A stretch of 64,000 nucleotides of DNA from Liriodendron chinense (taxonomy: Eukaryota > Streptophyta > Magnoliopsida > Magnoliales > Magnoliaceae), in NCBI GenBank assembly GCA_003013855.2, contig ML058587.1:186001-250000 (forward strand), given 5' to 3'. Every line of letters begins with the position of its first letter. Within the stretch, counting starts at the first letter, position 1. The translations under genes and the position numbers were made by a program. The notes below the pieces were generated by a model, which searched no databases, was not told the DNA's origin, and saw only the letters and a list, made by a program, of their open reading frames with translations. This document shows positions 22,785 to 35,409 of this stretch, piece by piece.

Positions 22785-22830
<46 letters not shown>
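22785..22830 (-). promoter_or_regulatory. CT tract in RIC 5' leader
   Basis: A perfect GA run on the plus strand (CT on the gene strand) starts about 22 bp upstream of the RIC ATG. Similar tracts lie at about 22988-23018 and 23388-23417. Plant BBR/BPC GAGA-binding proteins recognise such runs; any role here is inferred. Confidence 0.55.
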
Positions 22831-22834
<4 letters not shown>

Positions 22835-22987
22835 TTATGTGCATGCAACCAACAAGTGTAGTTTGTTATATTAGGTGGTGTCTGTTATATTAGGTGGTAT
22901 TTGCCGTGTTAGCAAGTTAGCATGATTTTACGTACGAAAGGAAAGATCCAAGTTTGGTAGGAGAAAGAGAAGGGTGTTGGTTGTATT

Positions 22988-23018
22988 GTGCAGAGAGAGA
23001 GAGAGAGAGAGAGAGAGA
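22988..23018. repeat. GA microsatellite upstream of RIC
   Basis: Uninterrupted GA run about 225 bp upstream of the RIC start codon. Confidence 0.85.
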
Positions 23019-23383
23019 TGTTGGTTGTGTGCAATTCAACCTACTATGTTGATTGCGCGTCCAAATAGTAGGGTCAGGGCCGAGCCCACAAAACTAACTT
23101 GTCAGTTCAAGATTTCTCTCTTATTCTCAAGTGGGTACTTGAAGTTACTACCATCCCTTACATACCAAGACACCCTTTCAATATCTTTCCTTTCTCCTTT
23201 CTTGCTTTAGACTCTTCCCCAATTAACTACCTTCATGTCAAGGAGTCCATTGCAAGTGACTTGGGACTCTTTACACCATCCAACCTCAAACCCACATCAA
23301 CCTTTTCTTCTATTTCAAGATGTGGGTCTTCTAGCTAAATATTCTGTGGAGACCATGTTGGGGTTGTTGAAAGAAATCCAATG

Positions 23384-23419
<36 letters not shown>

Positions 23420-24190
23420 GGGGTTGTTGAAAGAAATCCAATGAATGAGAGAGGAGGAGGGGTGGTGGTATTGGGTTCCTTGAATAATGATGTGATATGC
23501 TACTTTTCACTCCTACTTTGGAAAATAATGCATTAAAGACTCATATAAATCCAATGATAGATTCAGAGTCATTGGAATAGCTTAAAGTTGTGTGGAAGCT
23601 TGAAATTCTGAGAGGAATATGTGTGGATTGAGATTGCTTAAAGTACTGATTCTCTTCTTTTGCCCTTGCTTGCAGGGAATTGTCTCATGCCTCTCTCCAC
23701 AAAGTACAATGATATCATCTCTAGAGGATGGATACACAGGTTTTCAATTCTGATAAGTGGGGCCATGCTTAGGTAATCCAGATCATTAGTACGTTTCATC
23801 CCACTGTCTATCCATAGCTCCACAAAAATATCCTCGCGTGGACAGTCACAACCTTCCATTTCACAGCTTATGGAGGCCATGGTCCATCTTCAACCCTAAA
23901 AAGCCCCAAGATTGATCTCTGGGATGTTCAGATCTGGCGGATTTCTGGGTCATGTGGCCCATCCACTATTGGACACAATAGATCAATGGCTTGGATCGGA
24001 AAGCAGTGGGCCCCACTTGTCTGAATTGAAAACTCACCCACATACAATGTGCAAACATAAAGATCTGCGGACCATTTAATTCCTCTCAAGTGTAAGGTTA
24101 AAAAGTTCCCAAGGGGGTTGGGCACTTTGGGATTCGAATATCCCTATTTTGAGAGGAGACTTTTGTCAGGGGTAGACTTAACATGTGCTT
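23019..24190. other. upstream region of RIC, no gene
   Basis: Includes a GA run (23388-23417) flanked by a direct repeat of GGGGTTGTTGAAAGAAATCC (23361 and about 23418). The open frames here (for example 23099-23338) show no domain or splice-consistent continuation. Confidence 0.5.
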
Positions 24191-24232
24191 TTTTAACAAG
24201 TGGTTCCATTGGGATGCGGATTGCCTGTGGAC

Positions 24233-25190
24233 CAAACTACTGGGGGCCCACCATGGTGTATGTGTTTCATCCACGTCGTCCATCCATTTTGCCATCCATT
24301 TTGCCAGCTTATTTTAGGGCATAAGTTAAAAAATGAAGAGACACAAAGCTCAAGTGGACCATACCAAAGGAAACAATGGGAATTGAACAACCACCTTAAA
24401 AACTTCTTCAAAGCCACGAGAGTTTTAGATCAAGCTGATATTTGTATTTTCCCTTCATCCAGATCTGTTGGACCTTACCAACAGATTGGATGACAAATGA
24501 ACATCACCGTGGGGCTTAGGAAGGGCATCATCTGTTTCTTGTGGTGTGGTCTGCTTTATCTTTGCATCTGTCTAGTTTCTAGGCTTATGCACTGACCTGT
24601 GCCAGAAAAACAGATGGACGGCGTGGATGAAACACATACATCTTTCTGGATCACAGAGTGTTTGCTCGGCTTGGGTGGATAACTGTGGGGCCACCGTGAT
24701 GCATGTGCCTTACATCCATGCCGTTCATCTATTTTAACAGTTCGGTTTAAGGCATCATCTAAAAAATGAAGCAGACCCAAATCTCAGGAGGACCACACGA
24801 TAGGAAACAGTGGTGATTTACCATTAAGAACTTGTGGGCCGCAAAAGTTTTGGATATATTTGTGTGGTACCTTCATCCATGTCTTTGTGACATACCCACC
24901 ATGAAAAAAATGTTGGGGGCCATCAGAATGTTTATTTGTCATCCAACCTGTTGATAAGATCACAAAGACTTAGACGAAGGGACCGCACAAATATAGGCTT
25001 GATCCAAAACTTTTGTGGCCCACGAGAAGTTTTTAATGATCAATTACCATTGTTTCCTGTGATGGGGTCCACCTGAGATTTGGATTTTCTTCATTTTTTA
25101 GATCATGCCCTAAAATGAGCTGTCAAAATGGAAGGACGGCGTGGATGTAAGGCACGTACACCTCAGTGGGCCCCGCAGTTAGGGATCCAC
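24233..25190. repeat. two adjacent foldback repeats, GGGCCCACC family, copies h-i
   Basis: Copy h is about 24233-24660. Copy i, about 24683-25180, is an almost complete palindrome: its left arm (GTGGGGCCACCGTGATGC, then GCCTTACATCCATGCCGT) is inverted at its right end, and the inner parts around AAAAGTTTTGGAT also pair. Arms are about 250 bp each. A GGCAATCCGC motif lies beyond the right end, a context shared with copies d and h. Confidence 0.7.
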
Positions 25191-25199
25191 GGAAGCCGG

Positions 25200-25560
25200 C
25201 CACCAGGCAATCCGCTTCCGCTAAACTGTGGTAACCTATCCACCCGAGAACTCCAAACTGATTTGGACCATCACAATCATTGATATCATCATGGGTCAGA
25301 CAGTAGCCAGAAAAATCACATGATCAAACGATCTTCACCATCAGATATTTCCTATTGAATTTGGACTGTTTTCAGCCATCCATTTGATGGCTAAAAGTGG
25401 ATGGGTGGGATAGTTCGATCAATGCAACGGTTCGGCCATAGTGGGACCAAATTTTGGATGGATGTGATGCATGCGATGTGTTACATGTGCAAAGCACATC
25501 AATCTTCGAAATCTTCCTACTTCGTGGCAAATCCACATTGGATCTTAAAACATACTACTT
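25200..25560. other. spacer, nothing recognised
   Basis: No gene, RNA or bounded repeat is visible. Confidence 0.4.
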
Positions 25561-25569
25561 GGGTTAGGT

Positions 25570-26340
25570 GAGTTTCCACAATATTCCAGCGCAAGAAAGT
25601 CTCACTCAGCTTTCCAGCGACTGGACTTAAAAGACTCAGCCAACTCACGACTCGCCCCGAGTGAACTCAGCTCGACCCCAATTTCTAAAAAGTCAAAGCA
25701 AGCAGGTCCAGATTCTGATAGTAAAGTTTGCTGTGGGTGTCAAGTGACTCGCTCGAGTCAACTCAGTCACACACCAGTTCAAATCCAACTCTTAGGAATC
25801 AGATAACTCGTCCGAGTCAACTCAGTTAAAAACGGATCAAGTCAATCCCCAGTTGATTTCTCTTTCTTTGGTAGCTACATAGCAACCCAAGCTCATAGCT
25901 GCAACATTCCGCACCGTTCGATTGAGCCGGGTGCGCTTTTCTCGGGTGCACACATCATTGCACTTGTATGGATCTTCTACATTTGCATTGAATGGAAACA
26001 GCATCTGCAAATGCTTGTACACCACTCTCTTGGGTGTATTTCCATTTTTACAAGATATCACATTGACCGTTGGTTGGAAAAGCTTCCAACGAAATTCAGT
26101 ACTCCGGGACATCAGAATGTGGGTGAATTTACGGTGTTTCTACTAGGCTCAGCAATGACTGAGTCAACTCACCAAGTGGACCATGCTGAATCAATCAGAG
26201 AAGACGAACTTTAACAAGAAATCAATAAACATAAAATAGAAATAGAAACTCGGAAGAACAGACAAAGTGATCCTGTGACACGCTGAGTCAACTCAGCCGA
26301 ACAGCAATTCAAGTCCACATCTTAGTGGCACATTTGGATG
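25570..26340. repeat. GACTCAGTC-rich repeat enclosing a 91-codon frame
   Basis: Both flanks (25600-25840 and 26150-26330) are rich in GAGTCAACTCAG-like motifs, while the centre (25837-26112) has a minus-strand open frame of 91 codons with ordinary amino-acid composition. I do not recognise the product. It may be a captured gene fragment or chance. Confidence 0.35.
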
Positions 26341-26538
26341 CACCTGCAAAAGGGGGTTTTGTCGTTAAAACGTTTTCCGCGTTGAATGCATGTTCACCAA
26401 CTTCGTCTAACGCCCAACTCAACCAAAGCAACTCTAAAAATCAATAATAATAATAAGTTAAAAAAAAAAAAAAAAAAACCACTGTGATTGGTTTTTTGCA
26501 AAAGGGGTCTGCAGAAGTTGGACGCTCATTCCACTACC

Positions 26539-27216
26539 TAGGGCTGAACATGAGTCGAGTAAGCTCAAAAAACTCGCCCGACTCACCTCGGATCAGAAGT
26601 GACTTTAGGTAGAGTCGAGCCAAATTTTAGGTGCTTGAATAAATTTGAGTTAAGCACCGAGCAGCCACACTCAGCTCATGGAGTGGCTCGAAACTGGCTC
26701 TATTTGACTTGGATCACGACTTGGAGTATAAATCCCTCCGCCCAAAAAAACCATAATATTTTCATTTAAAAAAAACCAACCCGATTGCCCGAGCGCCCTA
26801 CCCCCCCCCCCCCCCCCCCCCCCCGCGGCCCACTTCAACACTCCCTCCCTCCCTCTCCCTCAAGAGTCAAGTCTCAGCTCGATGCCGACCACCCCTTGAA
26901 CTGCCCTGCAACATACTTGTCCGCTCAATGCCAGCCACACCCTGAGCTGCCCAACATGCCTGTCTGCTCAACGCCAACCACCCCTGAGCTACCCAACCTA
27001 CCTATCCGCTCGACGACGGTATTCCCTTTCCCCCCTCCATTTTTTTTTACATTAACTTTCGGGCAAAAACTCAAACTCGACTAGAGCTCGAACTCGCTCG
27101 ATCTACTGATCAAGCAGGTCCACACTCAACTCGACGAGTCGAGTCGAGTACCGTTTAGGGGCTAGGTGGTTCAAACCGCAACGAGCAAGGCAAAGTTCAA
27201 CTCGTGTACAGCCCTA
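26539..27216. mobile_element. hAT-type non-autonomous element (678 bp)
   Basis: The termini TAGGGCTGAACATG and CGTGTACAGCCCTA are imperfect inverted repeats, and CCACTACC flanks both sides (26531-26538 and 27217-27224), a perfect 8-bp target duplication. The interior is GAGCTCGACTCG-like degenerate sequence, a C run at 26802-26824 and a cytosine-rich block. No transposase is present; an open frame of Pro-rich sequence over the C run is an artefact. Confidence 0.88.
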
Positions 27217-27224
27217 CCACTACC

Positions 27225-28490
27225 TTCCGTCATGGAAGTCGTGCCAGCAAATGGGTCAGTAGCTTGGGCAAAGCCACTATGATGTTTATGTACAATCCAC
27301 CCAACTAACAGGTGCGTTACTCCATTTTCGGCCAAGGGCTCAAAAATCAGCTCCATTTTTTATTTAGGTGGACCACATGGTTGGAAACAATGTACAGGGC
27401 AATGTTCATCTTCCTAACTGATTCCATTAGTATAGCCCACTTGAATACATATGTGTATGATTTTGGGGCCACATGCCTAAATTTTTTTTATGGAATCTAA
27501 TAGTTGGAGTGGATCTCATGGAATTATCACAATGGGCCTTGTAAAAATCAAGAGTCAGTTTCTCTCCCAACTATCTCCTTTCGTGTGGGCCACCAGAATC
27601 ATAGGTCAGCCTTTTTTATCTTTGGACCTAACATAGACTAAATATCTAATGATCATAGTGGATCTTACATAAACATCATGGTAGGTCTGTCAAAATCAAG
27701 AGCAGGGCCCACCATGAGGCATATGCAAAACCCACTCCAACCATTAAAGGTGTAATCCTAGTTTAGGCCTAAGCGAGAAGAAAGAGTAAATAAATAAATA
27801 AAATCAGGCTGACTTGTGATTCAGGTGGGTTATACTAAAGATAACAGTTAGGAGAGAGACCTCTTAATTTTTACAAGGCCCGCCCAGATGATTATATGAA
27901 ATCCTCTCCAACCATTACATACCACACAATAAATTAGAACTATGGCCTAAAAATCAGGCCTATCTATGATTCATGTAAGCTACACAAAAGGAAATAGTTT
28001 GGAGTGTGATTGTTATCCTGTACACTATTTCCAATCATGTGGTCCTTCTCAATCACAGATGTAGGCACGTGGTGGTTGAATGGATTTTACATAAAATATC
28101 ACGGTGGGGCTCACCCAATCAGTTGACCCAATTTGCCCACACACCCATCCAACCGCCCATTAAGGAAATGTACGGCAGTGGAATGATAATTATATCAATT
28201 AATGACGTAGCTTTTTTAAAATCTTTTGAAAATGGTATTGGAATGTAAATTCTATATTAATTAGATTTTTTTATTTATTTTTTTTTTTTGTAAAATTCAC
28301 GTTTTTTATACCCTCTCCAACTTATGCAGATTGATATCCACTAGCACAAGATTCATCCAAGATATCAGCATATCTTAATTATAATCGAAAAGGCATGTTT
28401 GGGAACAAGGAAACATAACTTGGATAACAGAATGTCCATTGAAATACATGTAACGAAAACATTCAAAAGTCGCATTTTCATGAAGTTGGT
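27225..28490. other. gene-free repeat remnants
   Basis: Contains pieces related to the foldback family, such as GGGCCCACCATGAGGCATATG near 27705, and AT-rich spacer. No bounded element or gene was found. Confidence 0.45.
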
Positions 28491-28507
28491 TTTGGAAGAG
28501 TATTTCT

Positions 28508-29235
<728 letters not shown>

Positions 29236-29309
29236 GTATTTCTTTGGTAAATCGAAACGAGTGAATTTACTACTAGCCCTATCATAAGGAGTCCCCGTGA
29301 CCCAATACT

Positions 29310-29881
29310 CTATGGGGCCATAGTGATGTTGTGTTATGTCCACTATGCTCATCGATTACACTATCTCATATTAATACGTGAGCGCCAGATGACAATATCA
29401 GAACTCAAGTAGGCTGCACCATAAGATACAGAGGGATTGAGCACCCACCATTTAAACCTCCCTGGGGCTCACATAAGTTTTGGAGCATGCTGGTATTTAT
29501 ATTTTACCTGCATCCTGATGAATATTCACCTTATGAACGGGTTGGATGACATATAAACATCAGGGTGAAAGGTTCCAATGGTGTGTGTTTCCATCCCTAC
29601 TATTTCCTGCAGCGTGGCCCACTTTAGTTTCGAATGTGCCTTCATTTTTGGGCACGTGTCGTAGCATGATCTGGAAAAATTGATGGACAGAGCGGATGTC
29701 ACGCAGTCGTCTCTGTGGCCCCACAGAGCTTTGGTTCCAAGAACTCCCTGTTTTCCATGCCACTTGAGTTTCAGATGTGCCTCATTTTTGGGCACGTGTT
29801 GTAAAATGAGCTGGCACAACTGATGGACAGAGTAGATGTCACATGGACATCTCTGTGGGCCCCAAAAGCTTTGGTTACAAG
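29310..29881. repeat. foldback-family repeat with 141-bp tandem duplication
   Basis: Starts near GGGGCCATAGTGATG. The segment GATGGACAGAGCGGATGTCAC...TTTGGTT recurs after 141 bp (about 29681 and 29822), so the right arm is duplicated. The second copy ends at the hAT target site. Confidence 0.55.
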
Positions 29882-30579
29882 CAATATTGTCAAAATCGTT
29901 ATCGTATCGCAAATCATAGTAGGGATTGAATCATATCGTAAATCATAAGATTTTTTAAAATTTTCTTAAAAACTTTGAAAAAATATAAATAAATTATATA
30001 TTTTTTTTTAACTCATCTATCTTCCTTTTGCCATCAATGTGCACCAAGTAATACCATGACATAATAGTGTTAAAGGATTCTTATTCCATCATTTTTTGTC
30101 TTCCATAAAATTTCCCTTTAAAAAACATACAAGATCTTTTAATAATTCATGTTCTTGTTACCTTTCTTGAATGTCGAATCATGGTGGAAAAGTGGCCTTT
30201 AATACTATAGACTGACAAAAAAAAAAGATATTTTGATTTCTAAACATCATTCCATAACACATGTAAGTCATGCTGATTGTAACCATCCATAAAAAAAATT
30301 ACAAGTAGGTCATACATCAATTTGGTGTTTCGACTAATTAAGAAGTAAGGAATCACAAAAAAGCTACATGATTTAATGTTGAAGATAATATATATCATTT
30401 AATCTCTTATAAAGAATTAGAAGAGAACAAGTATAATTTGAATCTTAAATCGGGATTTAAATCGTAAATCATAGGATTCAAATCATAGAATCGTAAGATT
30501 CAAGGTTGGGATTCAAATCATTTTGCTTAAGATTCGACTAAAATCGTATATCGTAAATCGTAAGATTTTGACAACACTG
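29882..30579. mobile_element. hAT-type non-autonomous element (698 bp)
   Basis: Starts CAATATTGTCAAAATCG and ends CGTAAGATTTTGACAACACTG; GTTACAAG flanks both ends (29874-29881 and 30580-30587), a perfect 8-bp target duplication. Subterminal regions repeat CGTAAATCGTAAGATT-like motifs. AT-rich interior, no transposase. Confidence 0.88.
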
Positions 30580-30587
30580 GTTACAAG

Positions 30588-31440
30588 AACTCCTTCTAAC
30601 CAAGTTTGCAAGAAAATCACATCCAAATCAAAATGGGTGATACGGCATTGGTTGATCCGGTGGGTACCACTATTTAAAAATGAAGGGCAGCGCAAAGGTG
30701 AGATATCTAGGCCATACATCAGGTTGGTCTTATCATTCCATAGCTCAAAAATCAAGATGTACCAGTCATCAGGTGGGCCACATATGCATGTCGAATGTGA
30801 TCTGCTGGTCAATTCCTTTTAGCCATTCACTTTTTCTTTCTTGTGCATGTGGCCCACCTAATGACCAGACTGGTTTCAGCCCAAGGTACATACATCGTAT
30901 GAACAACCCGGACTCACTACATTCGTGGGCTTATTGAGAAATTTCCTTAGACACTGTTTGCTATTTACCACAATATTAAGTTGTTGGTAAGTTCATTCAG
31001 AAAGAAGTGACTGACCTTTCACAGATTATCAACCTTATTAGAGAGTTTCTTCAGTTCGCCAACCATGATGGGCCCATTGGTAGCTTGGACAGATGATGTT
31101 ATACCGTCCATCGGATGACCTTGAACGAATCAGCAACAGCATGAATATGAAATCAGGTGGGATGGTCCAACTGATCGAATTATCGGCCTCTGAAAAGATG
31201 GTTAAAAACAGAAATGGATAACAGTCCCATTCAATGCGAAAAATCTTGTGGCTATAATTGTCCCACTTATGTGACTTTTGCACGGTGCCCATCAACCATA
31301 TGGCCCACCAAATGGTCAGTCAGGATCATCTGACCATGCTGTGATACATCCCCATCATCAATGGGCCATCAACAACGAATGCCAAGAACCTTTTTAAACA
31401 GAACAACATATTTTTCTGTCTAATCCATCTGAAGCACATT
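30588..31440. other. region downstream of the PPR gene
   Basis: Non-coding. It has GTGGGCCACATATGCATGTC-like repeat sequence near 30775 but no bounded element. The open frames are not supported. Confidence 0.45.
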
Positions 31441-31450
31441 TCAGCAGTTT

Positions 31451-33826
31451 TCACCAGTAATCTCCACAAGAACAGCTCCCATTCTTAAAATGATGAAACC
31501 GATATGCATCTCTAAGCATGATCTCCCGATCGGTAACTTGAGAAATATAATTGATCGCCGTGTGGCAATCACCACAAACACGGAGATTCTTCATGACCCG
31601 GATAGGGGTCCCACGAGGCGTGCTCATGATACCATATGCAACTGCTAGCTTCTCACTGTGGTAACTGATAAGAACTTCCCTTTGCTCTTCTTCTACATCA
31701 TGAAGAACCAGATTCGTATCGGTCAAATACCCCACTTCCTTCAATCTCCCAATCAGCTTTTCCAAGTAAGAATAAATCTCAGCCGCTTGTGGGTGGGACC
31801 GATCACCCACAACGAACGTGTGAACTTGGTTCTTCAGTTGGATCCAAGACTGACCTGGATGCTTTTTAACCCCTCTGTCTTGCATCAAACTCCTCACTTT
31901 GGCTGCCTCGGCCCATTTTTGTGTGGTCACACAGATGTTCGATAACAAAACATAAGAACCAGCATCAAACGGCTCGAGTTGGACCAGCTGTTCAGAGGCC
32001 CATTTCCCCATCTCAATATTATTGTGCACTCGGCAAGCAGATAACAATGCCCTCCACACAACATTCAAGTGTGAAATACCATTTTCACAAATGAAGTCCT
32101 TTGCTTCATCAAGATGGCCTGCTCGGCTGAGAAGATCAACCATGCAAGTGAAGTGCTCTACATCAGGAACTATCCCATGGTCTTCTTGCATTGACTTGAA
32201 ATATGCATGGCCTTCTTCAACCAGCCCCGCATGGCTACATGCAGATAAAACGCCTACGAAGCTTATCTCATTCGGCCGAATGTTTTCCTTCAACATCAGC
32301 TCAAAGAGACGAATAGCCTCCCTTCCTCGCCCATGCAAAGCACAACCAGATACAATCGCAGTCCACAACACAACACTCCGATCACTAGCCCTATCAAAAA
32401 TCGCTTGAGCGTCGTCTAAGCTCCCACATTTAGCATACATGTCAATGATCGCAGATGACAGAAAAGCATCATATCTGTGTCCGCATTTCTCAATGCAGGC
32501 ATGGATCTGCCTCCCTTGCTCTAAAATTCCAGCATCTGCACAGGCCGAAGCTATGCTTGTGAGGGTGAATGGGTCCACATAGACCCCCTCCCGAAGCATA
32601 TGGCAGAAGAGATTGAGAGCATCTTCACACCTACCATTTTGAACATATCCAGTAATCATGGAACTCCACGTGATGGCATTCACCGTCAATCCATCATGAA
32701 ATATTGTTGGATTTTGCAAACTATACATTTTATCAAAAACAGCTGTTGCATATTCCATTTTACCACACTTGCAATACATATCGATAAGCGAATTCCTTAT
32801 AAACAGGTCAGACTCGAACCCAATTCGGAGAACATGGCCATGAATCTGCCTTCCTAATCCCAACATGGATAGCGAAGAAACCAATACCAAAGCGACGGAG
32901 AATGTGAGTTGATTGAACTTGGGTCCAATTTCACCCATCTGATAAAGAAGCTCCAACGCCATCCTGCCAAAACCATTTCGCATTTGCCCAACCATGATCG
33001 TATTCCAGCTCGCAACATCCCGAATGGGTAATTTTCTAAATAAATCAATCGATCTCTCTATGTCTCCAATTTGTAAATAGGCACCTATCATAATATTCCA
33101 AGATACTGTGTCCCTCTCATCCATCATTTCAAATATTCTTCTTGCGTAATCGAACATGCCACATTTCACATAGAAGTCAATGATTGTGTTCTCTAAAATG
33201 ACATCTAATCCAATGCTATTTCTCAAAATCCATCCATGAATTTCCTTCCCGGTTTTGAGAAAATTAGCGCCCGCACAACCCTTCAGAACACTAGAGAGAG
33301 TGAAACAATTCGGTACAACGCCTTCCATTCGCATCCGAGAGAAGAGATCCACCACCATTCCAAAGAGACCAATATGGGTGTAACCCGTGATTAGAACCGT
33401 CCAAGCACGGACATCTCTATTGGGAATTCCATCAAACAACTTGCGTGCATGATCCAAGCACCTACATCTCACATATAGATTCAAAAGACAGCTACCCACT
33501 TGCGGGTTCTGTTCGAAACCGGTCTTGATTGCTCGACAGTGTAGAATTTCAACTTCCGGAAGAGTTTTCTCCTTCTTCGCCACATTTCTGAGCAAATGAA
33601 AGAAGGATTCGTGTGGGATTTCGGCGGGGAAGGATGGAGAGTGGTAGGAAGATTGGAAGAAGAGAGTAGTGAGATGGTCATTTGGGTAGATTTTGATGAT
33701 TGTTAGGAAGCGTTTGGTTGAAGATGTTGAGAATGTTGTTGTTGGAAGAGAAGCTTGGCGGAAGGAGGATAAAAGGCGCGGGAATTTCAAAAGGTCCGGA
33801 GCAACGGTCGGCTTTGGTAGGGGCAT
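31451..33826 (-). CDS. PLS-class DYW-type pentatricopeptide repeat protein, organellar RNA editing factor
   Basis: Intronless, 791 aa. Predicted to bind a specific mitochondrial or plastid transcript through its PPR repeats and deaminate a cytidine to uridine through its C-terminal DYW domain. Residues 1-50 are rich in Ser, Thr, Arg and Phe with few acids, fitting an organelle transit peptide. P, L and S repeats run from about 95 to 630, with landmarks such as SCLLNLYVRC, SWNIMIGAY and SSAIIDMYAKCG. The E region and PG box (HPGQSWIQL) lie at about 630-670. The DYW deaminase at about 667-791 has HSE (723-725) with CGDC (751-754), the first zinc site and catalytic Glu, then H778 with CSC (785-787), ending in DYW. 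One repeat near 365-385 carries about 14 extra residues. The ATG at 33826 gives a plausible transit peptide. No defects are seen. Confidence 0.96.
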   Translation of the reverse strand: MPLPKPTVAPDLLKFPRLLSSFRQASLPTTTFSTSSTKRFLTIIKIYPNDHLTTLFFQSSYHSPSFPAEIPHESFFHLLRNVAKKEKTLPEVEILHCRAIKTGFEQNPQVGSCLLNLYVRCRCLDHARKLFDGIPNRDVRAWTVLITGYTHIGLFGMVVDLFSRMRMEGVVPNCFTLSSVLKGCAGANFLKTGKEIHGWILRNSIGLDVILENTIIDFYVKCGMFDYARRIFEMMDERDTVSWNIMIGAYLQIGDIERSIDLFRKLPIRDVASWNTIMVGQMRNGFGRMALELLYQMGEIGPKFNQLTFSVALVLVSSLSMLGLGRQIHGHVLRIGFESDLFIRNSLIDMYCKCGKMEYATAVFDKMYSLQNPTIFHDGLTVNAITWSSMITGYVQNGRCEDALNLFCHMLREGVYVDPFTLTSIASACADAGILEQGRQIHACIEKCGHRYDAFLSSAIIDMYAKCGSLDDAQAIFDRASDRSVVLWTAIVSGCALHGRGREAIRLFELMLKENIRPNEISFVGVLSACSHAGLVEEGHAYFKSMQEDHGIVPDVEHFTCMVDLLSRAGHLDEAKDFICENGISHLNVVWRALLSACRVHNNIEMGKWASEQLVQLEPFDAGSYVLLSNICVTTQKWAEAAKVRSLMQDRGVKKHPGQSWIQLKNQVHTFVVGDRSHPQAAEIYSYLEKLIGRLKEVGYLTDTNLVLHDVEEEQREVLISYHSEKLAVAYGIMSTPRGTPIRVMKNLRVCGDCHTAINYISQVTDREIMLRDAYRFHHFKNGSCSCGDYW

Positions 33827-33904
33827 GCGGTATGGTGGTTTGCTGCGCCCATGTGGGGAGCGGCCTCAGTAGTCAGCACGCGAGAGGAGAGTGATTTGAT
33901 ACTC

Positions 33905-34120
33905 TGGATGAGGACGACACTTGATACTCGAGCAGTTACAAATTGCACACAAGTCAAATTAAACGGACTAAATTGAGCAACACACTATAATTCACGTTCC
34001 CAGAATAGTCCTAACCTCTAACTCGTGGACACTTGCTTGTTGAAATCAGACCACTGGATTTTTTTTTCATTTTTAACCGGGGCGGTTTGGCTGGTGACCC
34101 CAACATCAGCCATCTAGCTG
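33905..34120. other. region upstream of the PPR gene
   Basis: Probable promoter and 5' leader on the minus strand. No clear TATA element was found. Confidence 0.35.
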
Positions 34121-34124
34121 ATGT

Positions 34125-34555
34125 CAAAGCACACTGTAGGCCCCACAATGATGTATGTGTTTCATCTGTGCTGTCCATCCATTTTGCCAGCTCATTTCTG
34201 GAAATGAGCCCAAAAATAAGGCAGATCCAAAGCTCAAGTGGCCACAGCACAGGAAACAATGGTTATTGGACAATTACCATTGAAAAGTTTTTAGGAACCA
34301 CAGCTTGGATCACTGCTGATATTTGTTTTCAACTCATCCAGGTCTTTGTAACTTCGTAAACAGGTTGATGACAAATAAACATCACTGTAGGCCCTAGGAA
34401 GGTTTCAACAGCAGACATCATTATCTCCACTGTTTTTTGTGGTGTCGTCCACGTGAGCTTTAGATCTGCCTCATATTTTTTTTACTCGTGCTCTAAAATG
34501 AGCTGGAAAAAAATAAGGTGACATGGACAAAACACATGCATCATGGTGGAGCCCA
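34125..34555. repeat. foldback repeat, GGGCCCACC family, copy k
   Basis: The left arm opens TAGGCCCCACAATGATGTATG; the right arm closes CACATGCATCATGGTGGAGCCC. It lies about 300 bp upstream of the PPR start codon. Confidence 0.7.
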
Positions 34556-34572
34556 CAAACCTATAAAACCTA

Positions 34573-35240
34573 GGGCTGTCAACAGGCTACCCTGGGGTAC
34601 CTCTCGGCCTGGATTTTGAACTGTTTCAGCTCGGCCTATTCAAAATTCTGATTTTTCATGCCCTAGCCTGACCCATTGACACCCCTAATGACTCGATCTG
34701 AGCACGAGCCAAGCTAGCTCGGTTAGCTCGCTCAACTCGACTCGAACCAACTCGAGGCTCTTTTTGAAGGTTGTGTTCGAACCAAGCCGAGCCATTTTTC
34801 CAAGCTCGAAATGATTTTCAAGCCAAGCTCGAGCTAACCCAAGCTCATTTCAGCTCAGCTCGAAGTTCGGCTCAATCAAAGCTCAATTCAGCTCAACTCA
34901 GCTCAGCTTGGCTGACTTAGTTGCAAAGGTATGTTTTTTAGTCCCACATTGGAAGTGAGCAAGGAAATGAGAAGTGAAACTCTCTATAAAAGTGTGGGGA
35001 TGTAAATCGGCTTTGGGCTACCTTTGGGCCTGATTTTTAGTAGTTTTAAGCTTGGCTTTAGTCTGGCTAGGGCCTATTTATAATTTTGTTCTTTTCAGGC
35101 TCAAATTGAGCTCAAACTCGACTTGAAAGCTCAATCAAGCCAGCTCAAACATGTTATTCCAGCTCAATAGCCAAGCCGAGTCGAACACGAGCCAGGCTAT
35201 TTAGTGATCGAGCCTAGCTCAACTGAAATTTTTTACTTAA
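34573..35240. repeat. hAT-like and AGCTCG-rich repeat cluster
   Basis: A first short element may run from TAGGGCTGTCAACAGGC (34573) to CATTGACACCCCTAA (about 34688), inverted ends without a target duplication. The rest is AGCTCG/CGAGCC-rich degenerate sequence as in the bounded hAT elements. Between them (about 34930-34995) is TTTTTTAGTCCCACATTGG with a downstream CTCTATAAAAG, resembling a single TRIM LTR. Confidence 0.45.
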
Positions 35241-35409
35241 CGGGAAATTTGAAAACGCATGTTGTTTATTAACACTGAACGTGGAAAGCTCTCGTGAGTT
35301 TTTGCTGAATATTTTCGGCGACGGAGGTCTAGAATCCAGAATACACTCCGCGACTCTTCAAGAGAAATTTTCTCCTTTGCCTAATACATAAGCAACTTTT
35401 AATGTGTGG

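Noticed and set aside
22454..22844. Leu-Ser-rich frames on the minus strand
   Set aside because: They are GA/CT microsatellite translations; only the MRDRMERL... part belongs to a gene, and there the reading is set by homology and splicing.
23099..23338. 79-codon plus-strand frame upstream of RIC
   Set aside because: No recognisable domain, no splice-consistent partner, and it lies in the likely RIC promoter.
26785..27084. 99-codon Pro-rich frame
   Set aside because: Begins in a C homopolymer inside a hAT-type element; no domain.
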